Positions 42,998 through 52,690 are shown, numbered from the stretch's first letter. The stretch: 64,000 nt of DNA from Marinitoga hydrogenitolerans DSM 16785 (GCF_900129175.1 NZ_FQUI01000003.1:1-64000), one strand, 5' to 3'. A program made the numbers and translations. Notes: generated by a model not told the origin, from the letters alone.

Positions 42998-44161
42998 ATG
43001 GCATCAGCTGTCGTATATAAAAGAAGTTTAAATAAATATGGAGAACAAGTTTGTGGGGATAATTTTCAAATGACTCAAAGAGAGGACTCAAAAATAATAG
43101 TTCTTTCAGATGGACTTGGAAGTGGGATAAAAGCAAGCATATTATCTATTCTTACAACAGAAATTATAAGTACAATGTTGCAAAAAGGTGTGAATATTTC
43201 TGAAGTGGTAAAAACAGTAGCCAGTACTCTACCAGTTTGTAAGGTAAGAGGAATTGCATATTCGACCTTTACAATTGTTCAAATTTATAAGAATGGAACT
43301 ATAAAACTTGTTAATTATGATAATCCTGAATCAGTTATTATAAAAAAAGGAGAAATTTTTCGACCTTCATATACTGAAGAAAATATTAGTGGAAAAAAAA
43401 TAAAAGTATCCACATTTAATCTTGAAGCAGAAGACTTTATATTTATTATGAGTGATGGTGTGGTTCATGCGGGTTTAGGTAATTTGATGGATTTTGGTTG
43501 GGGTATAGAAAATATAGCAGCTTATTTAAAACGTATGCATAGAAGATCAAGAAGTGTAAAATATATGGTTGATAGTTTAATTGAGGTTACTAATAGTTAC
43601 TATGGATTTAAACCCGGTGATGATGCCACATTAGTTGGAATAAAAATGACAGAAAAATCAGGAGTTATAATATTTACCGGACCACCACTTGATCCTAAAA
43701 CTGATAAATATTATGTAGAGAGATTCTTAAAATTTGATGGGAAGAAGGTTATTTGTGGTGGAACTACAGGGAATATTGTGTCGAGAATTAGCGATAAAAA
43801 AGTGAATATTAACCTTGACACGCCTACTCATGGTGGATTACCACCATATGGGGAAATGGAAGGTGTAGATTTAGTAACAGAAGGTGTTTTAACCTTAAAA
43901 AGACTTAATGAATTGTTGGAAAGTTGTAAAAATAACATGTTTGAAATTGATATAGATGAAGAAGAGGCAAATGCAGCAGAAAAATTATTTTTAATTCTTA
44001 GGGCTTGTGATGAAATTAAATTTTTAGTTGGAAGAAAAGTTAACGTTTTTTACCATAATCCAGCATTGCCTTTTGATATGTCGATAAGATCTAATTTAAT
44101 AAGAGATATTGCAAAAAATTTAGAAAAATTAGGTAAGAAAGTTGAAATTGAATATTGTTGA
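42998..44161 (+). CDS. SpoIIE/PP2C-type serine phosphatase
   Basis: A 387-residue protein. Residues 1-215 are a SpoIIE-like PP2C domain: the metal-binding ILSDGLGSGIKAS, then FIFIMSDGVVHAG and GDDATLVGIKM. The C-terminal 170 residues have no family I recognise, but contain CGGTTGNIVSR and a helical end. Such phosphatases accompany group C sensory [FeFe]-hydrogenases. Dephosphorylation of an unknown Ser/Thr-phosphoprotein is the likely output. GGGAGAGGG precedes the ATG. Confidence 0.9.
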   Translation: MASAVVYKRSLNKYGEQVCGDNFQMTQREDSKIIVLSDGLGSGIKASILSILTTEIISTMLQKGVNISEVVKTVASTLPVCKVRGIAYSTFTIVQIYKNGTIKLVNYDNPESVIIKKGEIFRPSYTEENISGKKIKVSTFNLEAEDFIFIMSDGVVHAGLGNLMDFGWGIENIAAYLKRMHRRSRSVKYMVDSLIEVTNSYYGFKPGDDATLVGIKMTEKSGVIIFTGPPLDPKTDKYYVERFLKFDGKKVICGGTTGNIVSRISDKKVNINLDTPTHGGLPPYGEMEGVDLVTEGVLTLKRLNELLESCKNNMFEIDIDEEEANAAEKLFLILRACDEIKFLVGRKVNVFYHNPALPFDMSIRSNLIRDIAKNLEKLGKKVEIEYC

Positions 44162-44172
44162 GGAGGGATAAA

Positions 44173-44424
44173 ATGAAAATAGAAATATGTGTAGGAACAA
44201 CATGTCATCTTATGGGGTCATCAATGTTACTTGAGATTATAAATGATTTACCTGAAGATGTAAAAAATTCAATAAATGTTAAATATAGTGGATGTTTTGA
44301 TCTATGTTACGGAGATATGAAGCCGCCTATTGTTAAGATTGATGAAAAGTTTTATGATAATATGGCTCCAGAAAAATTCAAAGAAGTCGTATTAAATTTA
44401 TTAAAGGAAAATGGGGATGAGTAA
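44173..44424 (+). CDS. Thioredoxin-like [2Fe-2S] ferredoxin (NuoE-like), second copy
   Basis: An 83-residue [2Fe-2S] protein with ligands C6, C11, C41 and C45 (CVGTTC, then GCFDLC). It is a paralogue of the protein at 42216. The ATG at 44173 follows GAGGAGGG; the frame opens at 44155, inside the phosphatase gene, without a site of its own. The end overlaps the start of the hydrogenase gene. Confidence 0.9.
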   Translation: MKIEICVGTTCHLMGSSMLLEIINDLPEDVKNSINVKYSGCFDLCYGDMKPPIVKIDEKFYDNMAPEKFKEVVLNLLKENGDE

Positions 44425-45847
44425 TATGAGAAATTTCGTTTTTAACGAAATAATGAAAACACGAAGACAAACATTAATAAAATTAGCTGAATATTTTGAG
44501 GAGGGAAATTTTGAAGATATTGTAAAAATTCCAAAGGAACTTTTCCCACTAAATGAAACAATAAATAATATGTCTGTATATAGAGATCGCGAAATTTTAA
44601 AACAAAAAATTAAAATTCTACTGGGAATGGATTATGAAAAATCAAAAGATATGGAATTATATGAAGTAGCAAAAGAAATTGACAAAATATTATCAGATAA
44701 TAATCCATATGATCCAGAGGAAAAATATATGCAGATAATCAAAGAAGCATGTGACATATGTCCTTCTGGAAAATATTATGTGACAGATTTGTGCAGGAAT
44801 TGTGTAGCCCACTCTTGTTCAAGTGTATGCCCTAAGAATGCGATAACTTTTGAAAACAATAAAGCAAAAATAAATTATGATTTATGTGTTAATTGTGGGA
44901 TGTGCGCAAGTGCTTGTAGTTATTATGCAATAGTAAAACTCGAAAGACCTTGTGAAAGATCTTGTGCAGTTAATGCTATAAATGAAGACGAAAGAAGTGC
45001 TGCAGATATAGACTATGGGAAATGTGTTAATTGTGGCGCCTGCTATGTAGCCTGTCCTTTTGGGGCAGTAGAAACACCGTCAGATTTATTAAAAGTATTA
45101 AAATCTCTAAAAGAAAAGAAAAAAGTTATAGCCATTTTTGCACCATCTTTAATTGCTCAATTTGGTCCAAGAGTTCAGATTGGACAAATAAAGACGGCTT
45201 TGAAAAAAGTTGGATTTGAAACTTCATATGAAGTCTCATTGGGGGCTGATGAAGTAGCTAGAGAAGAAGCAGAGTTGTTGGAAAAAGCGGAAGATTTAAT
45301 TACAACATCTTGCTGCCCTGCATTTGTAGAATATATAAAGAAACATCAGAAAGATTTTGTAGAAAAAATATCGCCAGCACCATCCCCTATGATTTCTTTA
45401 GCAAAAAAAATAAAAAAAGAAAATGATGATGCTGTTGTAGTTTTTATAGGGCCATGTATAGCTAAAAAGAAAGAAGCAAAAGAATATAAATTTGTTGATT
45501 ATGTAATAACCTTCGAAGAATTAGGAGCATTATTTATAACAAAGAAAATAGAACCGTCGAAATTGGAAAATAGTGAAGTTAGCGACACACCATATGGTTG
45601 GATATTTGCTACAAGTGGAGGAGTATCGGAAGCTGTAAAGCATTATTGTACCAAAGAATTAAAAATAATAAAAATGGATGGATTAAAAGATGCAAAAAAA
45701 GTATTTTCTGAAATAAAAAAAGAAAAATATGATTTAATAGAAGGTATGGGTTGTGAAGGAGGGTGTATTGGAGGACCAGGTATAATGGTAAACCCAAGAA
45801 TAGCAAAAAGTAATTTAAAAAGGTTTACAAAAATTAATGTGGACTAA
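44417..45847 (+). CDS. [FeFe]-hydrogenase, putative sensory type (HydS-like)
   Basis: A 476-residue protein. About 110 N-terminal residues are unassigned, then several CxxC-rich [4Fe-4S] segments (residues about 112-215), then the H-cluster domain. The motifs are TTSCCPA (C299, C300), IGPCIAKKKEA (C347) and EGMGCEGGCIGGPG (C446, C450). All four H-cluster cysteine ligands and the proton-relay cysteine are present. With PAS, PP2C and NuoE-like neighbours it fits the group C regulatory hydrogenases better than a catalytic one. Starts at 44411, 44417 and 44426 are all possible; 44417 is best spaced from AAAGGA. Confidence 0.9.
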   Translation: MSNMRNFVFNEIMKTRRQTLIKLAEYFEEGNFEDIVKIPKELFPLNETINNMSVYRDREILKQKIKILLGMDYEKSKDMELYEVAKEIDKILSDNNPYDPEEKYMQIIKEACDICPSGKYYVTDLCRNCVAHSCSSVCPKNAITFENNKAKINYDLCVNCGMCASACSYYAIVKLERPCERSCAVNAINEDERSAADIDYGKCVNCGACYVACPFGAVETPSDLLKVLKSLKEKKKVIAIFAPSLIAQFGPRVQIGQIKTALKKVGFETSYEVSLGADEVAREEAELLEKAEDLITTSCCPAFVEYIKKHQKDFVEKISPAPSPMISLAKKIKKENDDAVVVFIGPCIAKKKEAKEYKFVDYVITFEELGALFITKKIEPSKLENSEVSDTPYGWIFATSGGVSEAVKHYCTKELKIIKMDGLKDAKKVFSEIKKEKYDLIEGMGCEGGCIGGPGIMVNPRIAKSNLKRFTKINVD

Positions 45848-45894
45848 ATACATTCTTTATTTTACAAATTAATAATTCAAAAATTAATAATGTT

Positions 45895-45936
45895 AAAAAG
45901 AACCCTGGTAAAATTTTATAAGCCAGGGTTCTTTTT
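45895..45936. terminator. Bidirectional terminator after the hydrogenase operon
   Basis: aaaaagaaccctgg/ccagggttcttttt stem (45895-45908 with 45923-45936). The 14-nt loop can itself fold. It serves the hydrogenase operon and the convergent amylase gene. Confidence 0.92.
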
Positions 45937-45945
45937 ATAATTAAA

Positions 45946-47319
45946 TTACAATCTTTTATAAGCAGAATAGGTCTCATATTCTTTAGGCTTCATATAAAAA
46001 ATTCCAAAAGAATTTGCAGGTATTTTCCCTTTAATGCTTCCCATTTCAATATATAATTCATTATCGCTAAAGTGATCACTTAAATGCATAGCATCTAATA
46101 ATAAAGATTCTTCGAAATATAGCTGTATTTCTTTATCCTCATTGGATGGATTTATAACAATCAAATTTCCATCTTTTATACTTTTATATTTTCTATAGTA
46201 TGCAAGTATATTATCATCATTAGCTATCACTTCATAATATTTTCCTTTTTTTAATGCTTCTGAATTTTTAAATAAGTTGATAAGCTTTTTATAGAAATTT
46301 AATGTTTCATTGTCTTTATCAACTTTTTCCCATTCCATAACGCCCCTGCAAAAAGGATCATGATCCCCTTCCATTCCTATTTCTTCACCGTAATAAATTA
46401 ATGGACTCCCAGGTAAAGTAAATTGCATTACAACTGCTAATTTCCATTTTTTTCCAAATACATTTTTAATTCGAGGTGAATCATGTGATGAAAGCATATT
46501 CCATGATTTTAAAAGTTTCATACCACTATCAAAAATCACCTTTTTTAGAATTTGTGAAGCTGTAATTGGTTTGAGTGTCCCATTTAACATATTTTTTATT
46601 ATTACAGTATAATAATAATTCATTATTCCATCCATTATTTGAATCCAATCTTTTGGATATGCCCACACTTCGCCAATAATCTCATGATTTCCTAAAGATT
46701 TTAAATGGATAACAATATCTTTTAAAATATCAAAACCAAGGTCATATGCGCAATCTAATCTCCAGTGATCAACACCAAGTTTAGTCCATTTTTTCATAGC
46801 TGAATTTTCATCCTGCCATAATAAATTTTGTAATTCTTTATTTTCTAAATTCAATTCAACTAAAGATTTATGGTCTCTCCAATATGTAAAATTGCCATTT
46901 TCTTGTCTGAAAAAATCTTTTTCTTTTTTATTTTTTAAAGCGTTCTTAAACCAATCACTTTCATTACTCATATGATTTAAAGCGATATCAAGACATAATT
47001 CAATGTTGTTATTATGAAGAGTATCAATTAAATTTTTTAAATCTATTTCATCTCCAAGCACAGGATCTATTTTAAAATATGTTTTAGCATCATATCTATG
47101 ATTGCTATTGGATTCGAAAATGGGAGTTAAGTATAAAAAATCTATGTTTAGCTCTTTTAAATAAGAGACTTTCTCCTCAATGCCTTTTAAATCACCACCA
47201 TATAATCTTTTTCCAGAATTGAAATCATTTGTGATGGGAGTATTCCAATCTGTATTGCCTCTATGATAATAAGAATAAAACCTATCAGGGAAGATTTGAT
47301 AACCAATTTTTGCTTCCAT
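45946..47319 (-). CDS. Alpha-amylase family (GH13) enzyme, cyclomaltodextrinase-like
   Basis: A 457-residue GH13 enzyme with no signal peptide, so cytoplasmic. The catalytic residues are D189 (VDHWRLDCAYDL), E217 (IIGEVWAY) and D280 (LSSHDSPRI). The other conserved regions are DIALNHMS and the N-terminal YQIFPDRF typical of neopullulanase/cyclomaltodextrinase types. It lacks the extra N-terminal domain of those enzymes, so it may be a compact maltodextrin hydrolase. It would act on imported oligosaccharides. It is transcribed alone; GAGGTG precedes the ATG. Confidence 0.9.
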   Translation of the reverse strand: MEAKIGYQIFPDRFYSYYHRGNTDWNTPITNDFNSGKRLYGGDLKGIEEKVSYLKELNIDFLYLTPIFESNSNHRYDAKTYFKIDPVLGDEIDLKNLIDTLHNNNIELCLDIALNHMSNESDWFKNALKNKKEKDFFRQENGNFTYWRDHKSLVELNLENKELQNLLWQDENSAMKKWTKLGVDHWRLDCAYDLGFDILKDIVIHLKSLGNHEIIGEVWAYPKDWIQIMDGIMNYYYTVIIKNMLNGTLKPITASQILKKVIFDSGMKLLKSWNMLSSHDSPRIKNVFGKKWKLAVVMQFTLPGSPLIYYGEEIGMEGDHDPFCRGVMEWEKVDKDNETLNFYKKLINLFKNSEALKKGKYYEVIANDDNILAYYRKYKSIKDGNLIVINPSNEDKEIQLYFEESLLLDAMHLSDHFSDNELYIEMGSIKGKIPANSFGIFYMKPKEYETYSAYKRL

Positions 47320-47356
47320 AATTCACCTCTTTCGAATAATATAGAAAACTAACAAT

Positions 47357-47385
47357 ATTCTATCATAAAAGTTATTTAAATTCAA
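47357..47385 (-). promoter_or_regulatory. Promoter of the amylase gene
   Basis: On the minus strand TTGAAT (47380-47385), 17 bp, TAGAAT (47357-47362), 38 bp ahead of the start. Confidence 0.7.
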
Positions 47386-47612
47386 TAATCAGAAATAAAG
47401 GATGATAATACTATGAAAATAAGTAAATTAAGATGTATATTAGAAGAATATATATATTTATAAGTTCTTGATTAATAGCGATTTAGTCTATTTAAAGTGA
47501 TTTATACCTAAAAAGGTTTTTAATTCTTTTTAAAACTGGTTATTAAAAAAAGGAAAAAATAAGGTAAAATTTAAAATAGAATTTATAATAAATAAATAAT
47601 TGGAGGGATATG
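47386..47612 (+). other. Upstream region of the purine operon
   Basis: A/T-rich spacer. A TATAAT at 47584-47589 could be a -10 element but has no good -35. A 16-codon frame (ATG 47413, stop 47463) has a weak AAAGGATG site; its codons show no run of one amino acid. No purine riboswitch pattern is visible. Confidence 0.4.
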
Positions 47613-49868
47613 ATGAAGATAGTAGGGAAAATAGCTAAAAGAATAGAAGGAAAAGAAAAAGGTTATGGTGAATCAAAGTATACAGCTGATTTATATTTAG
47701 ATAGAATGTTATATGCAGGAGTAGTTTATTCAAATATTCCACATGGTATATTAAAAAGCATAGATGTATCAGAAGCAGAAAAAATTCCCGGCATTGTGAA
47801 AGTTGCAACATATAAAGATGTTCCTGGTACTAATAAATTTGGTGTTGTAACAAAAGATATGTGGTTTTTAATTCCTGTAGGAGAAAAAATTAGATTTGAG
47901 CACGATGCTATTGCTGTAATAGCAGGAGAATCAAAAGAAGCAGTTGAAGAAGCTGTTTCGAAAGTTAAATTTGAGGTTGAGGAATTACGACCTGTTTTAA
48001 CAATTGAAGAAGCAATAAAAGATGAAATAAAAGTAAATGATGAAAATACTAATGTTGCATTTCATAAGAAAATTAGAAGAGGAGATGTAGATAAAGTATT
48101 TAAAGAAGCAGATTTGATAATAGAAAGAGATTTCAAGACAGATTATCAAGAACAGGCATATCTTGAACCTCAGGGCGCTATAGCAGATTATGATGGTGAA
48201 GTGATGAAAATATATGCATCCATGCAATGTCCTTTTTATGTTCAAGAAGATGTTTCTGAAATATTAGATATGCCATTTAATAAAATAGATGTTATTCAAA
48301 TGGAAACAGGGGGAGGATTTGGTGGTAAAGAAGATGTCCCGTCGTATATAGCTTCAAAAGCTGCTCTTTTATCTTATTTGACAAAAAGACCTGTTAAACT
48401 AATTTATGAAAGAGAACACGATATAAAGGAAACAAGTAAAAGACATCCATCAAAATCACATTATAAGGCAGCATTTAAAAAAGATGGTACATTAATAGGA
48501 TTAAAAAGTGAAACATATTTAGATATGGGAGCATATTCAACATTATCACCAATAGTAATGTATAGAACATTGACACATTCCGCAGGAGCATATAAAGTTT
48601 CAAATGTTTATGTGGATGTATATGGTGTTTATACTAATAAAGTTCCATGTGGAGCGTTTAGAGGATTTGGATCACCTCAGGTATTATTTGCAATAGAATC
48701 AATTATGGATGAAGCTGCAGAAAAATTAGGATTAGATCCTTATGATATTAGGTTAAAAAATGCTTTAGATTTAGGGGATGAAACAGCTACAGGGCATAAA
48801 TTGGAATTTTCTGTTGGTGCAAAAAAGACACTTGAACATGTAAAGAATATGTCTAAATATGATGATTTGAAAAAAGAAATAGAAGATTTTAATAAAAAAA
48901 ATAAATTTAAAAAAAGAGGATTAGGATGGTCTCATATTATATATGGCGTAAGTTTAGGTGCAGGTGGTCAGCATCTTGATGCAGCAAATTCAGAAGTGCA
49001 TGTTTTTCCTGACGGAACAATCAATATTATGTTTGGTGGAACGGAAATAGGGCAAGGTGCGAAAACTGCTGTATCTATGATTGTTTCAGAAGTTTTAGGT
49101 CAAAAATTGGAAAAAATTCATGTATTGCAAACAGATACATTTATTGTTCAAGATAGCGGACCAACAGTAGCTTCAAGAACGACAGTATTTAGTGGAAATG
49201 CGGCAAAGGATGCTGCTGAAAAAATCAAAAAAAATATAATAGACTTTTTATGTAAAAAATTTGATGTATCTCCAGATGAAATAAAGATAGAATTGGGTGT
49301 TTATAAAATAAAAGATAATACATTTACATTTGGTGAAATAGCAAAAATGTGTAATGATGCTAATGTTCAATTAAACGAATCAGGATGGTTTAAATCGCCA
49401 AAGCTTAAATTTGATATGGAAAATGGGGTTGGAGAAGCTTATGTTACCTATACATATTCGACACAATTATCGCTTGTTGAAGTTGATATATTAACTGGAA
49501 AGATCGATGTGAAAAAAATGTGGATTTCTCATGACATAGGTAAAGCGATAAATTATGATGGAGTTATAGGTCAAATACAAGGTGGAGCAGTTCAAGGTAT
49601 GGGACACGCAATAATGGAAGAAATAAAGCAAAAAGATGGAAAAATAATTTCAGATAATTTTAATAATTATATAATTCCAACAATAAAAGATATTCCGGAA
49701 ATTATTCCAGATGTAGTAGAAGAAGAATTTCCGTATGGGCCATTCGGTGCAAAAGGAATAGGGGAACCATCATTAATGAGTGCACCACCTTCAATAGCAA
49801 ATGCGGTTTCAAATGCAATAAAAAGAAGAATAATAAAAATACCAATATCTATAGAAGATATAATTTAA
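47613..49868 (+). CDS. Xanthine dehydrogenase-type molybdenum subunit
   Basis: A 751-residue molybdopterin-binding subunit of the xanthine dehydrogenase family. It has the family start (AKRIEGKEKGYGESKYTADL), METGGGFGGKED for cofactor binding, GAFRGFGSPQ, and the catalytic Glu in KGIGEPSLMSAPPSIANAV. It would hydroxylate a purine or related heterocycle. Neither the FAD subunit nor the [2Fe-2S] subunit is nearby, so partners must be encoded elsewhere. Two in-frame ATGs (47610, 47613) are possible; the second is better spaced from GGAGGG. It is the first gene of a purine-type operon. Confidence 0.92.
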   Translation: MKIVGKIAKRIEGKEKGYGESKYTADLYLDRMLYAGVVYSNIPHGILKSIDVSEAEKIPGIVKVATYKDVPGTNKFGVVTKDMWFLIPVGEKIRFEHDAIAVIAGESKEAVEEAVSKVKFEVEELRPVLTIEEAIKDEIKVNDENTNVAFHKKIRRGDVDKVFKEADLIIERDFKTDYQEQAYLEPQGAIADYDGEVMKIYASMQCPFYVQEDVSEILDMPFNKIDVIQMETGGGFGGKEDVPSYIASKAALLSYLTKRPVKLIYEREHDIKETSKRHPSKSHYKAAFKKDGTLIGLKSETYLDMGAYSTLSPIVMYRTLTHSAGAYKVSNVYVDVYGVYTNKVPCGAFRGFGSPQVLFAIESIMDEAAEKLGLDPYDIRLKNALDLGDETATGHKLEFSVGAKKTLEHVKNMSKYDDLKKEIEDFNKKNKFKKRGLGWSHIIYGVSLGAGGQHLDAANSEVHVFPDGTINIMFGGTEIGQGAKTAVSMIVSEVLGQKLEKIHVLQTDTFIVQDSGPTVASRTTVFSGNAAKDAAEKIKKNIIDFLCKKFDVSPDEIKIELGVYKIKDNTFTFGEIAKMCNDANVQLNESGWFKSPKLKFDMENGVGEAYVTYTYSTQLSLVEVDILTGKIDVKKMWISHDIGKAINYDGVIGQIQGGAVQGMGHAIMEEIKQKDGKIISDNFNNYIIPTIKDIPEIIPDVVEEEFPYGPFGAKGIGEPSLMSAPPSIANAVSNAIKRRIIKIPISIEDII

Positions 49869-49890
49869 AAAAATTCAAGGAGGTAATAGA

Positions 49891-51306
49891 ATGAAAAAAG
49901 TTCCAATTGTAGGTCCAACCTACGAAGAAATGTTATATCCAGAAAAAATCGATCCAGAAATTAGAAAAAGAGCTATAGAAATGAAAACAAAAGATCCACT
50001 TCATCCAATTAACTTATTTAATATATCTTGGAAGGATGAAAAAAATGAAATTAGATATTTTGTTATGCCAAAAGAATTAACTGGTGTAGAAGCAAATATA
50101 ATAGTATTATATGCAAAAGATTTTCCTTCAGGAAGTCATAAGGTAGGAGCAACATATTCAGTTTTAATGGAAAAAACAATAACACATGAAGTAGATCCCT
50201 CAATTCATAAATTAGTATGGCCTTCAACGGGAAATTATGGAATAGGTGGAGCATTTGTAAGTTCAAGAATGAATTATGATTCTCTTGTGTTATTGCCAGA
50301 AGAAATGAGTCAGGAAAGATTTGATCTTATCAGAAAGTATGGATCAGATGTTATTCCAACACCAGGATGTGAATCAAACGTTAAAGAAATATATGACAAA
50401 TCAAAGGAATTATATGAAGCAGACCCTGAACATATAAGAATTTTAAATCAATTTGAAGCTTTTGCAAATTATAGATTCCATTATTATGTAACTGGAAACA
50501 CAATGATAGAAACAGTAAGGAGATATCATATTGGAAATGAAAGAGTTGCAGCTATAGTTTTAGGCGTAGGATCAGCAGGGACAATTGCAAGTGGGGATAG
50601 AGTAAAACAAGAGTTCCCAGAAACGAAAATAGTTGCAATGGAACCTGTTCAATGCCCTACAATATCATTAAATGGTTATGGTGGTCATGATATTCAAGGT
50701 ATAGGAGATAAACATGTAACTTGGATTCATAATGTTATGAATAATGATGCAGTTGTATTAGTTGATGACATAGATAGCAAAAAAATGCTCCAGGTTTTAA
50801 CAGATGAAGAAGGCAAAAAGTTCCTTAAAGAATTTGTTGATCCAGAAATGGTTGATTATATTTCTGATAAATTTGGCATTTCTGGCGTTGCAAATGTAAT
50901 TGGTGCAATTAAAATGGCTAAATTCTATAATTTAAAATCAGATGATAATATATTTGTTGTTGCAACAGATAGTATAAATAGATATCATTCTGTAATGGAA
51001 CAAATGACAAAAACATATGGCAAATTAGATAGAGCAGAAGCAAAATCAAGAGTGGAAAGAATATTCTTATACCAGGAAACTTCTGGAATATTTGAAGGAG
51101 ATAAATATAACAGAGAAAGATGGCACAATTTAAAATATTATACATGGATAGAACAACAAGGTAAAACATTAGAAGAATTAAACGCACAAAAAGAGCAAGC
51201 ATATTGGGAAGAACATCAAAGAAAAGTAAAAGAGATAAATAAATTATTAGAACAATACAGAGAAGAACATAAAGAAATATTGAGAAAGGTGTGGTTAGAA
51301 GAATGA
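49891..51306 (+). CDS. PLP-dependent enzyme, fold type II, in the purine operon
   Basis: A 471-residue enzyme of the tryptophan synthase beta/cysteine synthase fold. The PLP lysine is K84 (PSGSHKVGATYS). WPSTGNYGIGGAF matches the substrate loop and VLGVGSAGTIASG the phosphate loop. The reaction is probably a beta-elimination or ammonia-lyase type. By position it could play the part that the diaminopropionate ammonia-lyase YgeX has in the E. coli purine cluster, but the sequence is not close to YgeX. The C-terminal 80 residues are helical. AAGGAGG precedes the ATG. It overlaps the next gene by 4 bp. Confidence 0.85.
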   Translation: MKKVPIVGPTYEEMLYPEKIDPEIRKRAIEMKTKDPLHPINLFNISWKDEKNEIRYFVMPKELTGVEANIIVLYAKDFPSGSHKVGATYSVLMEKTITHEVDPSIHKLVWPSTGNYGIGGAFVSSRMNYDSLVLLPEEMSQERFDLIRKYGSDVIPTPGCESNVKEIYDKSKELYEADPEHIRILNQFEAFANYRFHYYVTGNTMIETVRRYHIGNERVAAIVLGVGSAGTIASGDRVKQEFPETKIVAMEPVQCPTISLNGYGGHDIQGIGDKHVTWIHNVMNNDAVVLVDDIDSKKMLQVLTDEEGKKFLKEFVDPEMVDYISDKFGISGVANVIGAIKMAKFYNLKSDDNIFVVATDSINRYHSVMEQMTKTYGKLDRAEAKSRVERIFLYQETSGIFEGDKYNRERWHNLKYYTWIEQQGKTLEELNAQKEQAYWEEHQRKVKEINKLLEQYREEHKEILRKVWLEE

Positions 51307-52658
51307 GGAAATTATTTAAAAATATTTCCTATCTTGCAACATTTGATGATAAAAATAGCGAATTTGAAAATGCATATATATATGTAGAAGACAATGTAAT
51401 AAAAGATATTGGGATTGGAGATACTGAAATTGAAGTAGATGAAATAATTGATTGTAAAAATATGATGATAATGCCAGGATTTGTAAACACCCATCATCAC
51501 TTATATCAGTCTCTAACAAGAAATGTAAAAGGAGCACAAAATGCAAAGCTATTTGATTGGTTAGTATTTTTGTATGAAAGATGGAAATTTATAGATAAAG
51601 AAGGGTTTTATATTAGTTCTATAATAGCAAATTATGAAATGATGAAAACAGGAGTTACAACAACAACTGATCATCTTTATTTATATCCTTATGGACTAAA
51701 TGAGGCTATAGATGCTGAAATTGAAGGAGCTATAAAAACAGGAATCAGGTTTCACCCAACACGTGGTAGTATGTCTATGAGTAAAAAAGATGGAGGTCTT
51801 CCACCTGACAGTGTTGTACAAACTGAAGAAGAAATAATTAAAGAAAGCATTAGAGTAATTGAAAAATACCATAATCCAGAAAAATATTCTATGTTGAGAA
51901 TAGCATTAGCGCCATGTTCTCCGTTTTCTGTTACAGCAGATCTTATGAAAGAAACAGTAAAAATTGCAGAAAAATATGATGTTTTAATTCATACTCATGT
52001 TGCTGAAACTTTAGATGAAGAGGAATATTGCCTTGAAAGATTTGGTAAACGTCCTGTGGATTATATGGAAGAATTAGGTTGGTTGAATCCACGAGCGTGG
52101 TTTGCACATCTTGTATGGTTAAATGATTCGGATATAGAAAAATTGGCTAAAAATGATGTTGGGATGGCGCATTGTCCGTCATCAAATATGAGGTTAGGTT
52201 CTGGTATTGCACCAGTAACAAAAATGAAAGATAAAATAAGAATAGGTATTGCTGTAGATGGAAGTGCAAGCAACGATACAAATAATATGATATCTGAAAT
52301 AAGGAATGCTTTATTATTACAAAGAGTAAAATATGGAGCAGATGCGTTAACTGTTAGAGAAGCATTGAAAATGGGAACCATGGGTGGTGCAAGAGTTTTA
52401 AGAATGGATGATTATATAGGAAGTTTAGAAATAGGAAAAGCTGCAGATTTCATAGGATTTGATCTTAATAGGCTTGAATTTGCAGGAGGTCTTGATGATC
52501 CACTTGGAGCAGTATTAATGTGTGATGGAAAACAGGTTGATTTAAGCGTTATAAATGGAGAAATAAGAATAAAAGATGGAAAAATTTTAGATGAAGAGTT
52601 ACCAAAATTAATAGAAAAACATAATGAAATATCTAAAAAAGTTATAAATAGTTTATAG
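51303..52658 (+). CDS. Amidohydrolase, 8-oxoguanine deaminase type
   Basis: A 451-residue metal-dependent deaminase of the SsnA/8-oxoguanine deaminase group. MPGFVNTHHHLYQSLTRNVKGAQ carries the HxH metal ligands (H64, H66). ALIHTHVAET-like VLIHTHVAET and AVDGSASNDTNNM hold the later His and Asp ligands. The block THHHLYQSLTRN...AKLFDWLVFLYERW is typical of 8-oxoguanine deaminases, which yield urate. That fits the xanthine dehydrogenase-type subunit in the same operon. The ATG at 51303 overlaps the previous stop (ATGA). A GTG at 51291 is possible but lies further inside the previous gene. Confidence 0.88.
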   Translation: MRKLFKNISYLATFDDKNSEFENAYIYVEDNVIKDIGIGDTEIEVDEIIDCKNMMIMPGFVNTHHHLYQSLTRNVKGAQNAKLFDWLVFLYERWKFIDKEGFYISSIIANYEMMKTGVTTTTDHLYLYPYGLNEAIDAEIEGAIKTGIRFHPTRGSMSMSKKDGGLPPDSVVQTEEEIIKESIRVIEKYHNPEKYSMLRIALAPCSPFSVTADLMKETVKIAEKYDVLIHTHVAETLDEEEYCLERFGKRPVDYMEELGWLNPRAWFAHLVWLNDSDIEKLAKNDVGMAHCPSSNMRLGSGIAPVTKMKDKIRIGIAVDGSASNDTNNMISEIRNALLLQRVKYGADALTVREALKMGTMGGARVLRMDDYIGSLEIGKAADFIGFDLNRLEFAGGLDDPLGAVLMCDGKQVDLSVINGEIRIKDGKILDEELPKLIEKHNEISKKVINSL

Positions 52659-52690
52659 AAAAGATGCGGCATTAAAATGCCGCATCTTTT
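52659..52690 (+). terminator. Terminator of the purine operon
   Basis: aaaagatgcggcat/atgccgcatctttt stem (52659-52672 with 52677-52690), taaa loop. The stem begins 1 bp after the deaminase stop codon. Confidence 0.92.

Noticed and set aside
44417-45847. Catalytic electron-bifurcating hydrogenase (HydA of HydABC)
   Set aside because: No HydB-like diaphorase subunit is adjacent, and the PAS and PP2C neighbours fit a sensory type better. Catalytic activity cannot be excluded because the H-cluster cysteines are complete.
47413-47463. 16-codon frame as an attenuator leader of the purine operon
   Set aside because: No run of one amino acid, no terminator downstream and a weak ribosome site.
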